Source: Myotis daubentonii
Lineage: Eukaryota; Chordata; Mammalia; Chiroptera; Vespertilionidae
DNA length: 64,000 nucleotides
Direction: 5' to 3'
Assembly (NCBI RefSeq): GCF_963259705.1
Contig: NC_081852.1
Location: 60,755,859 to 60,819,858 of the forward strand
The notes below the pieces were generated by a model. That model was not told where the DNA came from and made no database searches. It worked only from the letters and a program-made list of their open reading frames with translations. Position 1 is the first letter of the stretch. Every line of letters starts with the position of its first letter. Of the stretch, positions 1 through 11,523 are shown in pieces. The position numbers and the translations under genes are program-made.

Positions 1-239
1 GGCAGAGATGATGGGGAATTGACATGACTGTGTGACAGGGAGGTCTTTACATCCAGGGATGAGAGCGAAAGGGGGAAAATCTATTCCTGTTTCCGGGTGA
101 TGTGAAGTCGCCTTTCAGAGTCCCCGCAGCACAACATTGAAAATACTGGGGGTGGCTGGTGGGGGCCGGAAAGGGCAGCGCCCACGCCCCCTTCAAGTTC
201 ACCCGGGAAGCGTGGGATCCCCCCTGATATGCCTCCTGG
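1..239. other. Unannotated sequence
   Basis: No gene, repeat family or tandem repeat is recognised here. Composition is mixed and becomes GC-rich around 155-230. Confidence 0.4.
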
Positions 240-1250
240 CTTTTGTCTCAGCCCGCAGATGACGTTGAGCTCATGGGAGATCGATCAATTTCAGTTAATG
301 TCAAAAATTAGTTCAAGACCATTTTGGAGAAAAATAGTCCTTTTCTGCTAGTTCCTAGTAATGATCTGACATAGGAGCTGCAATCCTTCTCCCTGGCCGT
401 GGACTCCTTGCGTGGGAGACATTCCCCTAATGGCTGAGATTTAGCATTGTCACCCTGGAAATTAAAGCCCGGTGTCTCCAACTTCATTTTTATAAGGAGA
501 GCTTGACATTAATAATTTTTATACCTTTGATTAAATAACTAAAAATACATTCTTACTGGGTTAATAATTACTCCAGATATGTTCGCGGTTTTGACCGTTT
601 CACTGCATTATTATGGCGGGGGAGCAAAATTTCACTCATATATTTGACTTAAATGGCAGTCTTCAGGGATTTGGATCAGAAATTATAAGTCCTGCTGCAA
701 TTTACATGTTAAGTTCTATAACCCCGTGATAGTTCAACCATTTGTTAAAAAAACACACACACACAAAACAGTAGGTGGCCTGTGGTGTGATTTTCAATGA
801 ATAATTTTATTTTACATCCAGCACAAGGTCCGGCTGAATGTTTCATTACATTAAAATTTCACCAAGTGGCATAAACCCGGTAATTAAGAACGCGTTCACG
901 TTTTGCAGCGTGCCGGCTGACTTCTGAAAACATCGATCTATTCCTCCAAGACGTGGCTGGGCTGCAACTGTAGACATTTGGTCGCAGCACATCCTTAGAC
1001 ACGTTTCCATTTAAATTACTCAGGCTGTGATTTTTTCCTCCCTTTCCGCCAACGAGGCATCTGAAGGAATTCAATGGAAATGAGGAATTCTGTGATTACT
1101 TAGCACCTGACTTTGGGAACACACTCCAAACTCATTTCCACCTGGCTCTCCGTACCGGGACTCGTTTCCTCTGGATGTTTTCTCTTGTTTTAAAATAGCA
1201 CGATTGATGATTGTGGCCGCGTTCCTCTCGCGTCCCGGTAATTAGCAGCT
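240..1250. promoter_or_regulatory. Candidate conserved noncoding element (TAAT-rich island)
   Basis: An AT-rich block bounded by GC-rich sequence, with many homeodomain-like TAAT/ATTA cores (for example near 293, 420, 512 and 560-570). No interspersed repeat is recognised in it apart from a short (AC)n run at 749-764. Its contrast with the flanks is what selectively preserved regulatory DNA looks like in GC-rich mammalian regions. Conservation itself is not visible from one genome, so enhancer function is inference. Confidence 0.35.
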
Positions 1251-1804
1251 CTTCTCTGGCGTGTCTTTAATAGAAGGTGGAGAGCGGCATTCGCAGAGCA
1301 GGGACCTGTCTCCTGCAAGAAGCCCCAGAATTACCCATGCCATCCGAGATCCCAAAATACCCATCTTGCCCACGGGCACCCGTAGGGTCTGCAATGTACT
1401 GACATTATTCTCAGACACACTGCCGGGGACTTCTAGGAATGGTGTCCCAGCAACGACCAATCGCCATCCACCTGTGATCGGGGCCGGCGGAGACATTTGG
1501 ATGGGGACGGGGACTTCTGGGAAACGTTGAAAAAAAAATGCATTATGGTCTGTGTTCCAAGCACGGGGGGAATGAGAGAGGCGGCGACGACGCCACCTGG
1601 CCGGCACGGTGCAGAGAGCCCCGGGACCTAGCAGGGCTCGGTGCCGGCCGGACGCTGCCTGTCAGAGGGCATGGCCTTCTCCCTGGGCCTGAGACAGTTG
1701 TCTTGTCCCCATCCATGGGGAACGGACAGAGGGCATTTCCGGGCGCGCGGACATCTAGCCCCTCTGTGTTTTGCAGCATCCGTGGCTGCTGCTGGCTTTC
1801 TTGC
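1251..1804. other. Unannotated GC-rich sequence
   Basis: GC-rich with short overlapping open frames on both strands. None has recognisable domain content. No repeat family is recognised. Confidence 0.4.
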
Positions 1805-1844
1805 TGTGTGTGTGTGTGTGTGTGTGTGTGCGCACATGTGTGTG
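1805..1844. repeat. (TG)n microsatellite
   Basis: About 13 uninterrupted TG units, then a degenerate CGCACATGTGTG extension. Confidence 0.95.
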
Positions 1845-2005
1845 CTTCTGGGAGAATTTCTTTTCCTCAACACATTCTGAATTGTTAGTACATGTGGCCT
1901 GGGGCTTTTAAAAAGAAAAACATGCAGGTGTATACATTTAAACCGCAGATAAACGCCCAGAGGAAGCTGTGGGTGGCCTGGGTGGTGGTGGCGGCGTCCT
2001 GAATG

Positions 2006-2097
2006 CCCCCCCCCCCTCCCGCTTGTAGTGGGTCCTGGGCATGTAACCCTGCCCGCTGCTCTGTGTCTCTTCCCGTGTGCTGTCCCCCCCCCCCCCC
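2006..2097. repeat. Two poly-C tracts
   Basis: Runs of C at 2006-2016 and 2084-2097 (14 C). Such runs are prone to slippage and to assembly error, and they frameshift every open frame crossing them. Confidence 0.9.
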
Positions 2098-3379
2098 AGC
2101 TGGGTGGTGAGTTCACAGGGAGGTCGGACACAGGAGAACATCGTGGGTTCGCGCCCGTGCAGCCCCTGCAGGGGAAGACGGATGGGAACGTGGGCAGCTG
2201 TCCCGAGGTCTGACACGCTCCCTGCCACCAAACGGACAGGAACGAGAGAGGCAGGACCAATGGGGAGGGTAAAGGTCGGAGTTGGTGTGCAGGCAGGGCC
2301 GCTCCTTACCGCTTTCTGCCCGCTTCTTTGAGGTGTCTGCGATGGAGGCCCGTAACCTGGGGAAGGGCGTGTTTCTGATCGGGCCTCGCCCGTCGGCGCG
2401 TCCTGTGGCTCTGTGAAAGGCCGGTCTGCGAGGGCAGGGCTGTGGAAATCCCTCAGAAATACCGTGTCTCTTGCCTTTTAAATAGTAGAATGGAGAGAGG
2501 GACCCCTCTGTGGATGGTTAGCATCTGAAAGTGTGACAGCCCAGTGTCCAAGCCCCAGGAAGAAGGAGAAGTGGTCCCCAGGCAGTGCTGGTGGGCACCC
2601 CTGGCCCGGCCCCGAGAATGGCAGACGCTCAGGCCAGGATGTCCCAGGAAGAGGGTCTGCGGCGGCCCCTCCCACCGAGAAAAAGGCCCAGCACACGCGT
2701 GACTTCACAGGGCGAATCTGGAGTAGACAGTGGCACCGACATCCCACACCTGCCGTACCCGTGCTGTCCGACCTCCTGCCCTGTCTCAGCTGAGGTGGAG
2801 GCGGTCTTCAGAATTCATGCAAACTGCTCACCTGGAGCGCTCCCTGACGCACTTAACATTTTCACAGCCGAAAGCCTTCTCCACTTGAAAACTGCTTTTC
2901 TCCTTGTTTTGTCTTTTGTTTTGTTCTCGCCATGTCTGTGGGTGCATTTCTAGGGGAAACTAGACTTGACTCCCAGGAAGGGAAAGGCTGAGTTCGTGCT
3001 GTCCCTTGAATTTCCACCAATAGGGTTCCAGCAGCCACGCCCTTTGTCAGGAATGGGCCCATCGCGCCTCCAGGTCTCTAAGTCGGCCAGGGTGACTGGT
3101 CTGTCCCTTCAGGAGTCTCTGTGAACCAAAAACGCTTGACCCTTTTGACAAAATGCAGGCCTCGGTAACATTTTCCAAACCCCATCCAGAGACTAAGCCC
3201 TGTCTCTGGCACGAATACGCCGAGACAAGGCCGGTCCCCATGAGATTTTCAGTCCATTTTCTGTCAAAGGCATTCAGTCTGCAGTTCCAGGGGACATTGG
3301 GCGTTTCTTACCCAGCCTCGTCCTGCTTATCAGAGTGAGAACCAGTTTCCGCCCCCGGGGGGCGGGGCGGGGTGGACCT
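2098..3379. other. Unannotated GC-rich sequence
   Basis: No gene or interspersed repeat is recognised. Around 3352-3372 a CCCCC/GGGGGG palindromic GC box (Sp/KLF-like) borders the AT-rich island that follows. Confidence 0.4.
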
Positions 3380-3790
3380 GTGAGAGGTGACACACTCATT
3401 TTACCATTTAAGTATTCGCCGATTTGGGAATATTTTGTAAAATTGTTCTTGGTAATTTTTTGAAGAATTTGTTGGCCAACAAGAATCAATGAATGACATT
3501 CATGCTCTAGAATTCAATGTTTATGTTAAAAGTAGACTCAGTTTGGGATTTGGGGTGTTTCTGGTGAGAATTTTCCTTTAGTCCTAAAAATGTCTCCCTT
3601 CCACATGTTCCTATTTCTTCTCTGACACCTTCCCCCACAGAAAACTCCACAGAGCTGACAGCCGACCCGCACAAAGGAGCCGTCCTCACCGAGACATATC
3701 GGTGGGCTCTTACATTTCAGGAAAATCTCAAAAAATATTTTGATTTTTTCCTGATCTATTTTCCTGATTCGGAATATTCAGAAGATGCAG
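3380..3790. promoter_or_regulatory. Candidate conserved noncoding element
   Basis: A sharply AT-rich island with no recognised repeat family, directly after a GC box. It contains a TTGGCCAA-type palindrome near 3472 and TTGTAAAATTG-like motifs. A regulatory role is inferred from composition and lack of repeats only. Confidence 0.25.
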
Positions 3791-4364
3791 GTGGCGTGGG
3801 GAAAAGTCCCCAATGAGGAACACACGGCCGCCGTCCACAGCACAGAGAAGGAAAAAGCAAATTCATGTTGTAGGCGGAGCTTCCTCTGCCTCATCTCTGT
3901 TTACCTCGAGCGCGGGCCGCCTCCCAAAGGCTCGCGAAAGGGATGTGAATGGCGTCTTCTAGGGAAAATGACCCTTAAAAATGATGGCTACATGGCAAGA
4001 GCCCTCCCCGCCCCAGTCCCCAGCTTAAGCGGCGTGCCTCTGTGCACAGAGATTTTCCAGTTCAATTTGGCTGCCTCGTTCTTTATAAAACTGTGTCTTT
4101 AGTTTCATTGTATGTCTCTACTAGGAAAGAAAGAAATTCCTCTAGAGCAAAAGAGGTTTATCTGCCTGTGTTTTGAAACAGTTTGGGCTCTGTGGTTGCC
4201 TCTAAGGTGGTTGCCCCTGCCCCACCCCCACCCGTGTTCCCCGAGGCTAACCATTGTGCGTCCAAAGGAAACCAGCCAACATAAAGGGACTGAGTACGGC
4301 TGCCCTTCCTGCGGCCCACAGACGTTACCGGAACCCGATTAAAAACCTCCGTCTCCTGCTGCAC
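3791..4364. other. Unannotated sequence
   Basis: Mixed composition. No repeat family or coding feature is recognised. Confidence 0.4.
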
Positions 4365-4840
4365 CTTTTCGTTAGTGTAATAATCATTTATTTTTTATTT
4401 TTTTTATTTTTTGCCAAATACCTCGCAGAAGTCGGGCAGGGAGAGGGAGAGGAGGAGGCTCGGATCGGCGGCGGGATGGCGGCAGACGCGCGTGGACCCT
4501 GGTGGGGAAAATGAGGAGCCGAGGTAATCCATGTGCTGAAATATTTTTGCTTCTTTTTCTAGAAAATGTGCAATTTGGTCAGGCAGAAAAAATTGAACAG
4601 AGCCTTCCAAGCAATAAATCACTGGATTGCCGGTGACATTCATACAATGCGGATATAGTGTTAACTGTACGCGTCAGGCGGCCCCCCCTGCACCCAGCCT
4701 GTCCCTAGGAGGTGACCTTGCGACGGCGCGGTAATCAATCATCCTGGCACAGGACACACTGTTTTTGTTTAATATTACACTATTGGAATATGCCGCAAAC
4801 AAAGTGTGGAGGAAATTTGGAGAGCGCGCCCTGCGGAAGG
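4365..4840. promoter_or_regulatory. Candidate conserved noncoding element with PBX/HOX-like site
   Basis: AT-rich segment with ATCAATCA at 4734-4741 (reverse TGATTGAT, the PBX/HOX composite type), a T-rich run near 4390-4415 and AACAAAG (TCF/SOX type) near 4799. No repeat is recognised. Function is inferred. Confidence 0.3.
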
Positions 4841-4973
4841 GATGCTGCGAGGTGAGTGTGCACTGTCCGCTGAGGCTCGCCTGCACCCCACACCCCTGAA
4901 GTGAGTACCTAGGTCCCCAAGTCCGTGGCCCTAGACCCCCGCTCATCTGCACCTCCAAACTGCTACTTCCGGC

Positions 4974-5001
4974 CCAGAGCCCGGAGCCCGGAGCCCGGAG
5001 C
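4974..5001. repeat. Short 7-bp tandem repeat (GGAGCCC)n
   Basis: About four copies of a 7-bp GC-rich unit, shortly before the Ves SINE insertion. Confidence 0.8.
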
Positions 5002-5030
5002 ACGTAGACAGTAGTTAAAATTTTAAGGGA

Positions 5031-5250
5031 GCTCTAGCCAGTTCAGTTCAGTGGATAGAGTGTTAGTCTGCAGACTGAAGGGTTCCGGGTTCAATTCTGG
5101 TCAAGGGCACATGCCTGGGTTTCAGGCTCGGTCCCCGGTTGAGGGCATGCAGGAGGCAGCCGATCCATGATTCTCTCTCATCATTGATGTCTCTATCTCT
5201 CTCTCCCTCTGCCTTCCTCTCTGAAATCAATAAAAATACATTTTTAAAAT
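5031..5250 (+). mobile_element. Ves SINE (vespertilionid tRNA-derived), copy 1
   Basis: A full-length SINE: tRNA-like head with internal promoter (B-box-like GGTTCAATTC), a central part containing the Ves hallmark GGAGGCAGCCGATC, a CT-rich segment, and an A-rich end after CTCTGAAATCAATAAAAA. It is flanked by a perfect 12-bp target-site duplication, AATTTTAAGGGA, at 5019-5030 and 5251-5262. The head belongs to the 'AGTGGATAGAG...GCAGACTGAAGGGT' class shared with the copies at 57.6 and 62.35 kb. Confidence 0.95.
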
Positions 5251-5262
5251 AATTTTAAGGGA

Positions 5263-6494
5263 AATAAAAGCAGAAGTTTGTAGCGATGGGACACCATATC
5301 CAGCCCTCCACCGGGATTGTCGGAGGTTGACGTCTTTATGTTTCTCTTTACACCTCTCTTCTCATCAAAATGCTTGGGAAGGACAGAATTGGATTTCAAC
5401 AATGCAAACTCAGGCGCACCTGGCGACACACTGACGTGCCCTGGCACATTCTGGCAGGGAAACGCACCAGGAAGCGTGTTTGGTGTTTTGCTGGTTAACA
5501 CAGGCCGCCTCCTCCCGGCCCGTGAACCCATTGTCTGTAAAGTGAGCTACTCGCACATAAAGCAGAACACAGAGGTGGAACCGGGGCCTTGTTAACTGGC
5601 CGGCATCATTGTCAGCGGTGGCCAGTCAGGGGCCAGGCTCCCGGCACTCATGGCTCCCCCTGAGCCGCGATTTCATGGAGGAGCTTTTCAAAGAGAAAGA
5701 GGTTTAGGTCCGTTACTAAGAGCCCAAGGACCCCCTTTTCTTCTCAGCTGCTCGGCGTGCCCGCCAGGGGTAGACGCTGTGGACAGGATGTTGTGCAGCG
5801 GGTTCTGACTCTATTTGCAGGGACACACCCCACGCCGTCCCTGAGGTCCTGGAACTGGATGTGTTTGTGATGGGACGTCTGTGGGGATTGTGAGCCCACA
5901 GGCGGGACGATGGGATTGGACTGCCGATCAGCATCAGCGCGGGGCTTTCCACGGCCCATCGACGTGGCCCGTTTTAGTTCACATCACATGGCAGCGTCTT
6001 CTCCCTGACACACTGGCGCTTTCCCTGTTTTTCATGGAGAATCAGCAAGTCGGAAGCAGTCAGCTGGTTTTCACAATGTGAGTTCTGGGGCCTCTGGGTG
6101 AGCGTGGTAATCACGCAGCCACAGGGAAACAATGGCAGAGTATGTACAATCAGCGTCGCGAGAGGCACTCAGCAAGCGACAGCCACGCATTCCCCACGCG
6201 GGCGCCGAGCTCGCTGCCATCACTGGACGTGAGGCTCTTGGTGACGTGGCCACGTTTCTGCTTAAGACTCGGGGGTGCACGAGGCCGTCCTCGGAGGCTG
6301 GTTCTGATGGGGACTCAGGGCGACTGGAAGGGGCTAAGGAAAGTGTGGAGGGAGGGGAGCTCAGAGGCCACGCCTGTCCGTAAGAGTTCCCGCCTCCTGG
6401 ACATGACGGGCGTGGGGAGGTCAACATAGATCCACCCTGCCCGGAGCACAATGAGGTGATCTGGTCAGCTTTTGACAGCAAATCACTTACAATT
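5263..6494. other. Unannotated sequence
   Basis: Mixed composition. No repeat family or exon is recognised. Short open frames on both strands overlap each other and lack domain signatures. Confidence 0.4.
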
Positions 6495-6528
6495 GCGTGT
6501 GCGTGTGCGTGTGCGTGTGCGTGTGCGC
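6495..6528. repeat. (GCGTGT)n microsatellite
   Basis: Five to six copies of a hexamer of the form GCGTGT. Confidence 0.95.
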
Positions 6529-6715
6529 AGAAAGCTTTTATCCAGCCAGGAGGAAGCCTCACTTCGTTCTTACATCAAGCGTCCGTAGATGAGGCAGCAC
6601 ACACAGCTTTGCCAGCAGGAGGGGGGGCGAGGCACACAGCAACAGGGATAAATGATGCCTCGTCTCCGACCACGATTGCCTCTGGGAAGCAAGGACAGAG
6701 ACTGGAGCAGAAGGA

Positions 6716-6822
6716 GATGTGCACCCACACGCACACACCCTCACACACAACCCCCACACCCTACATGCACACTCCCACGGCACCCACACATACCCAGGTG
6801 CACACACACGCACACACGGTCT
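6716..6822. repeat. CA-rich imperfect simple repeat
   Basis: Degenerate CACA/CACAC array interrupted by CCC, CTACATG and similar blocks. It generates His/Thr-rich frames on the plus strand and Cys/Val-rich frames on the minus strand that should not be taken as proteins. Confidence 0.9.
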
Positions 6823-7499
6823 ACCCCGTGTGAGTGGCATTTCTGCAGCAGGGCCCCGGGCCCCGGGCTGCAGGCAGCTCCCAGGTACAGGAGGAGGCGG
6901 TGCCTGCCTCGCCAGGGCCTGGGGGAGGCCCTTGAGACACAGACGACCCCTCCTTTTTCTTCTTTTGAGATAATCCAGGAGCCCCAGGCTGGGTGGCTCT
7001 GTTCATTCAAAACATTTAAAAAAAAATCCGTGGTCAGTAAACACGCGATGCTCCAAACTGTCTTTGAGGGAAGAAACTGAGCCCAGGAAATGTCGCTCGC
7101 ACCCTCCTATGAAGTCGGCCCCCCTGAAGGGCTCTGCCCTGGAGCTGTGTCTTGACTTCTGCTTCCCGTGGAAATGGGTGGCGCGAGCTCTGAGTGCACA
7201 GCAGCGAGACCTGGCCGCCCCTCTCACTAATTCAGCTCCGTGACGAGCCAGGGTTACGTAACGTATGTTCTCCTCCTGCCCTCAGCACTTTCTTCTTCTT
7301 GTTGCTAAACCTTCCGGGGCTGGGGTTCTGGGTCTCCCGGCTCAATATACAATTCTGTTCTTCAAGAAATGCTACTGGTCCCCAGCAGGGGCGAAGGGGG
7401 AGCAAGGGTCTTAATAGGCAGCCGGAATCTACCAGCACTGAAAGCAATTTGCATGGCTTTCGCTGTGCTAACATTCCAGCCTCTAACAGCTAAATGCAA
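6823..7499. other. Unannotated sequence
   Basis: GC-rich on the left, mixed on the right. No recognised repeat or gene. Confidence 0.4.
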
Positions 7500-8170
7500 A
7501 AAAAGAGAAAGTGGTCTGTCTTTGTGTGTAATTATCTGTTTGTTTGTTTTTGTTTTTGTAAAACTAGCTAAGTTATAATTGCTGCAATGAGCATTTAAAA
7601 TCTTTTTGGCAAAAGCAGTGAGCGTTTTTCAAATGACTAATAAGAAAACTATTTGAGCAAATTAAAAAAAAAACAAACAAACAGAAAAATAGGACCATAG
7701 AAACCCACTCCCTGGCAAGCTTAAAATGAGAGGTGACATAAATGATCAGCGTCTTGCGAGGCCGTGCAACCCGCCCACACTCCCAGAAGTCCCATTCTTA
7801 ATATAAACGTGCCTGCGCCGTTTTTAGAAATAGAAAGTTAAGGTGCGAGGCAGGAGATCAGCTCCTCTCATTAAAGGCGACGCTCATTTATTTTCTAGTT
7901 AAAACTGTTCGATATGCGTGTGAGCGGCCAACCTTCTCTTTCCAGAGAAGCATCAAAACGTAAGATTCATTGTGGAGCCTGGCTACTCCTCGCCAACAAT
8001 AAAAACGGAGTGTCTATAAAAAATGTATTGTTTGCAACCTTACGGGGAGACGCGGATGTTATTTTTCAAACGTGCTTTTCCTTTAAAAGTGCTGGACGCC
8101 TGAGCGTGGGCACCCTGCCACTCCAGAAGCAATTTATTGATTTAAAATAATAGTAATGTGCACGTTCGCC
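7500..8170. promoter_or_regulatory. Candidate conserved noncoding element
   Basis: AT-rich island with many TAAT/ATTA cores and ATAAA motifs, no recognised repeat, and GC-rich flanks. The stretches around 7560-7680 and 7865-8140 look the most constrained by composition. Conservation is not demonstrated. Confidence 0.35.
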
Positions 8171-8273
8171 TCTTACCTCGGAAGACCCTGCCCGTGAAAT
8201 ATTCCCAGCAAAATATCAAGAAGAGAAATGTTCCTCGAAGCGATTTGAATTGGGAATTGAGTTCCAGATTCAA

Positions 8274-8294
8274 TTTTTTTTTTGGGGGGGGGGG
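8274..8294. repeat. Poly-T followed by poly-G tract
   Basis: About ten T and eleven G in succession; length is likely unstable. Confidence 0.9.
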
Positions 8295-8870
8295 CGCGGG
8301 GGTGAGCTCTGACTCCTCTCTCTCAGATGTTTGTTCAGGAAAAAAGAATTCTGGCTTTGTCAATTATGTTTCAAAGAACGCACGCAGATGAAGGGCCGGG
8401 CACAGCCCGGCGGCCTCTGTGCGTCTCGGGTACCTGGCCAAGGCGCCGGAGCTGAGCGCCCAGGGCTGTTTATCGTTTGTCCCATCAACAGCTCTTGCCA
8501 AGCCCGCTGCGTGGCACCTTTAGAGAGAGAAGAGGGACCCGCAGGATTATTTGCATTTTTGTATTAGGAAATATATGGATAAGCTTCACTAAGCACCCAC
8601 GTTCTCACTCCTTTTTTTAAATGACAGAGCGGTTCCCTTTGCGTGAGATGAGACCAGAGGAGAGCGAGGTCTGTGACAGGTAACCCGGAATCCGACATCC
8701 AAACGCTCCCCGCGCCCCGTGGGACCCTTCGCAGAATCGCGTTGCATAGCGATTGCCAGGCTGCAGATCTGGGGGGAATGTTCGTTTTCGCTCCAGTCCT
8801 GTCCCCGGGTCCCACCTCCGGTAACAATAATGGGTGTGGGAGAGTTTGGAGGAGGCAGGATGGCGCTATC
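8295..8870. other. Unannotated sequence
   Basis: No gene or repeat is recognised. Confidence 0.4.
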
Positions 8871-8889
8871 ACCGCCCCCTGCTGCGTGC
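8871..8889 (-). promoter_or_regulatory. CTCF-like motif
   Basis: ACCGCCCCCTGCTGCGTGC resembles the reverse complement of the CTCF core (GCAGCAGGGGGCG on the minus strand). It lies beside a short TAAT-containing AT-rich stretch at 8888-8935. A motif match alone predicts occupancy weakly. Confidence 0.4.
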
Positions 8890-10296
8890 TAATTTATTGC
8901 TTCAGACATTTTCATATCTGATTCATTTTCACCCACAAGGCTGCGGCCGCACCGGGTTCTCGGTGGCCCGGAGCGCGGGGACCTGGGGCAGTGAAATGCG
9001 TTCTTCACAGCGAGGCTGCGGCCGGACAGGGAATAGGCCTGGGCTCCCTGCACACACGCCGGCCGGGCGATGCGCGAGGTGTGACAGCCGTCCAGGCAGG
9101 GGCTTTTTAGTAAACAAGAAAGGAAATTGCGATGCCGCCCCAGATCCCAGGCTGGGCGTCTTTAGGAAATGGTGTTATTTCCTCCAGAAAGCGCGGGGTC
9201 ACAGCTGCTTGGAATTTACATCAACAATATCCTCACCCTGGTTTTGTTTCGCGACGGTGTAGACCCTGCGGGAAAGGTGTTTGTGTGGGTTTGTGAAGGG
9301 AGCTGTCTCGCCCTCCCCCCCCCACCTAGTTCTGGCCCCGCTGGTGCTGCAGGCAGGTGGCAGGCAGACCTGGGGGGGTCCAGGGGCAGGAGCTGGGGCA
9401 GAGGAGCTGTGTTTGGCTCTTCCCTTCCTCCCAAAATTCTCTAGGCTGATTTTTCAAAAGAAAAAAAGACATTGTTCAGACAGCTACACGGGACCAGCGA
9501 AGGAGATGGTTGCAAATGCAGAGGCAGTGGATCTGAGTCCCCAACCGGGGAGCCTGGAAGAGCCATTTGTGTCTCCATAACCAGACCGGCGCCTCCTGTC
9601 CCTGGGCCTGTGTGCGCACACATCTTCCCGGGAAAAAGCAAGGTTCTGACAGAGGCAGCTGGTGAGGCTCCTGGGCCCAGAGAGGCCCTGCCTGGCGCTG
9701 GGCAGGGGGAGGGCGAGTGCCTCCTGGAATCACCGGAGGGGAGTTTCTCTGGCAGCGCAGTCCCCTCCATCCCCAGCCTTACAGCTCACCGGGGAGGCAG
9801 GTTGGAAACCGAGCTGGGCTTTACACCGAGCTGCTGCTCAGAAAGCTGACAGATGAGCTGAGGATGTTTCCCGGTTTTCGCTGCAGTGAACACACACAAG
9901 CCCTCGTCCCTGCAGGTCCCACGGCGACCGCACGGCCAGCCAGTGTCTGGGCTTCCCCCTGGGCGATGCTTTTAAAAATCCGGCCGCGCCTTTATTAGCA
10001 CAACACGCCTCGCTGGCCATTCAGCAGATTATGCCGAGTCACAGGTGGTCAGGGACACAGACGGGCGCTGTCTCCGGGTGATAGGACAAGAAGAAGCGCA
10101 CAGAGCCCTCGACTGGGGGTCTTTGGTGGCTGCTGAAATGCAGATGCTTCTGAAAACCCCGAATGGCCCAGGCAGGGGCTCATGTCACAGGCCCCCGTAA
10201 TGCAAAAGGAGGTATGATGTCTGATATACGCATCCCTGGGATCTATAATAAGCGAGGCCTGACACACACCGAGCTTTTTAAAAGTAAGTGATTATT
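8890..10296. other. Unannotated GC-rich sequence
   Basis: GC-rich with frequent CpG. Overlapping open frames on both strands are typical of GC-rich noncoding DNA. No recognised repeat or exon. Confidence 0.4.
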
Positions 10297-10507
10297 GCCC
10301 GGCCCATGTGGTTCGGTGGTTGAGCATCAACCTATGAACCAGGAGGTCACGGTTCAATTCCCGGTCAGGGCATAGGCCCGGGTTGCAGGCTCCATCCCCA
10401 GTAGGAGGTGTGCAGGAGGCAGCCGATCCATGATACTCTCTCATCATTGATGTTTCTAACTCTTTCTCCCTCTCCCTTCCTCTCTGAAATCAACAAAAAC
10501 ATTTTTT
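10297..10507 (+). mobile_element. Ves SINE, copy 2
   Basis: tRNA-like head with 'GTGGTTGAGC' and B-box-like GGTTCAATTCC, the Ves hallmark GGAGGCAGCCGATC, a CT-rich segment and an A-rich tail. The flanks carry a 17-bp target duplication with three mismatches: AAAAGTAAGTGATTATT at 10280-10296 and AAAAGTTAGCAATTATT at 10508-10524. The decay suggests an older insertion than copies 1 and 3. Confidence 0.95.
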
Positions 10508-10524
10508 AAAAGTTAGCAATTATT

Positions 10525-10992
10525 AAAGAACAAAATAGCACTAATATAGAGACACATGCTCTGTTTCAGACAAGCATTGCCAACGCCTGCAGGCGCTGGG
10601 CCCGGGCAGGCCACAAACCAAAGTCCATTCAAGTTTCCAGAACTCTGCTGAGATGGCGAACTAAAGCGGTTCTGAGCACTGACCACTTGGACCTGTGATT
10701 TCTGCGCCGTCCACCCCGTGTCTGGCATTGGGAAACGTTCAGCGTGAGGGAATCGGACCAGGCTTTTGCTTGTTTCTATGAGGCGCTTTAGCCTCCTCTC
10801 TCCTGAAATCCATACATGGCTGCTTTCATCTCCCATCATGCAGTGGGGTCCCCGGTCCCATCTGCTAACTGCTTGCACGTGTTGATGTTGGCGACCACGG
10901 CGGTCTGTCTCGGTGTGACGCGGACTGCCTCCTCGGTGGGGGACGGGAACGCTGGCCGAGGCCTGCGCTGGGCCTGGCTCCTGCCCTGGTCC
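10525..10992. other. Unannotated sequence
   Basis: A minus-strand open frame of about 216 codons (10513-11163) covers this segment. It ends inside the SINE target duplication and crosses the G-tract array, so it is not treated as a gene. Confidence 0.4.
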
Positions 10993-11021
10993 GGGGGTCG
11001 GGGTGGGGGGTGGGGTGGGGG
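10993..11021 (+). other. G-quadruplex motif
   Basis: Five G tracts of 4 to 6 G separated by 1-2 nt (GGGGG-TC-GGGG-T-GGGGGG-T-GGGG-T-GGGGG). The pattern easily satisfies the usual quadruplex definition (four tracts of at least 3 G with short loops). Any biological role is unknown. Confidence 0.85.
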
Positions 11022-11462
11022 CTGCTGTGTGGATGCGGCCACGGGTCGCGTCGGCCTCTGACAGACCTGGCGATTGGCCACGGCGGTGGGCACCAGGGAG
11101 CCGCTCATCCAGACGGATTCGGGAAGGAATCGTCAGAAATTCCTGACATTTCAAAAAAGGCAACTCATATTTAAAGAGTTCTTTTCAAAGAAAAATCTTT
11201 AAAACCAGTGTTTTTTTTTTCCCCCACTGAAGAAGCTCTCAATATACCCTCTCTTCTATTTTACTGCTGGGATCAAGGACCACAAATGCTCCCCTCTGAT
11301 GTTTAGCCGCAGAGCTCACCTTTCAGCATGTGATAAGCGTCCAATTGCAGCCTCTGTCAGAAGCCGGTGGCGTTTATTTTGGGCCTTTTTGAAGGCAGAT
11401 GGATCCCGTGACTTGAGGAGAGGCCTGGGTACCTGTGTGTGTGGAGGTCCATCTTCCCAGCT
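11022..11462. other. Unannotated sequence with AT-rich part
   Basis: The portion 11120-11330 is AT-rich with a poly-T run at 11211-11220. No repeat family is recognised. Confidence 0.35.
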
Positions 11463-11465
11463 CGC

Positions 11466-11499
<34 letters not shown>

Positions 11500-11523
11500 C
11501 CTCTCTCTCTCTCCCTCTCTCTC
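11463..11523. repeat. (CT)n microsatellite
   Basis: CT repeats with occasional CG and CCT interruptions. They produce Leu/Ser and Arg/Glu frames. Confidence 0.95.

Noticed and set aside
5046..5120. tRNA-like sequences in the SINEs as possible tRNA genes
   Set aside because: They have A/B-box-like promoters, but continue into SINE bodies with A-rich tails and target duplications.
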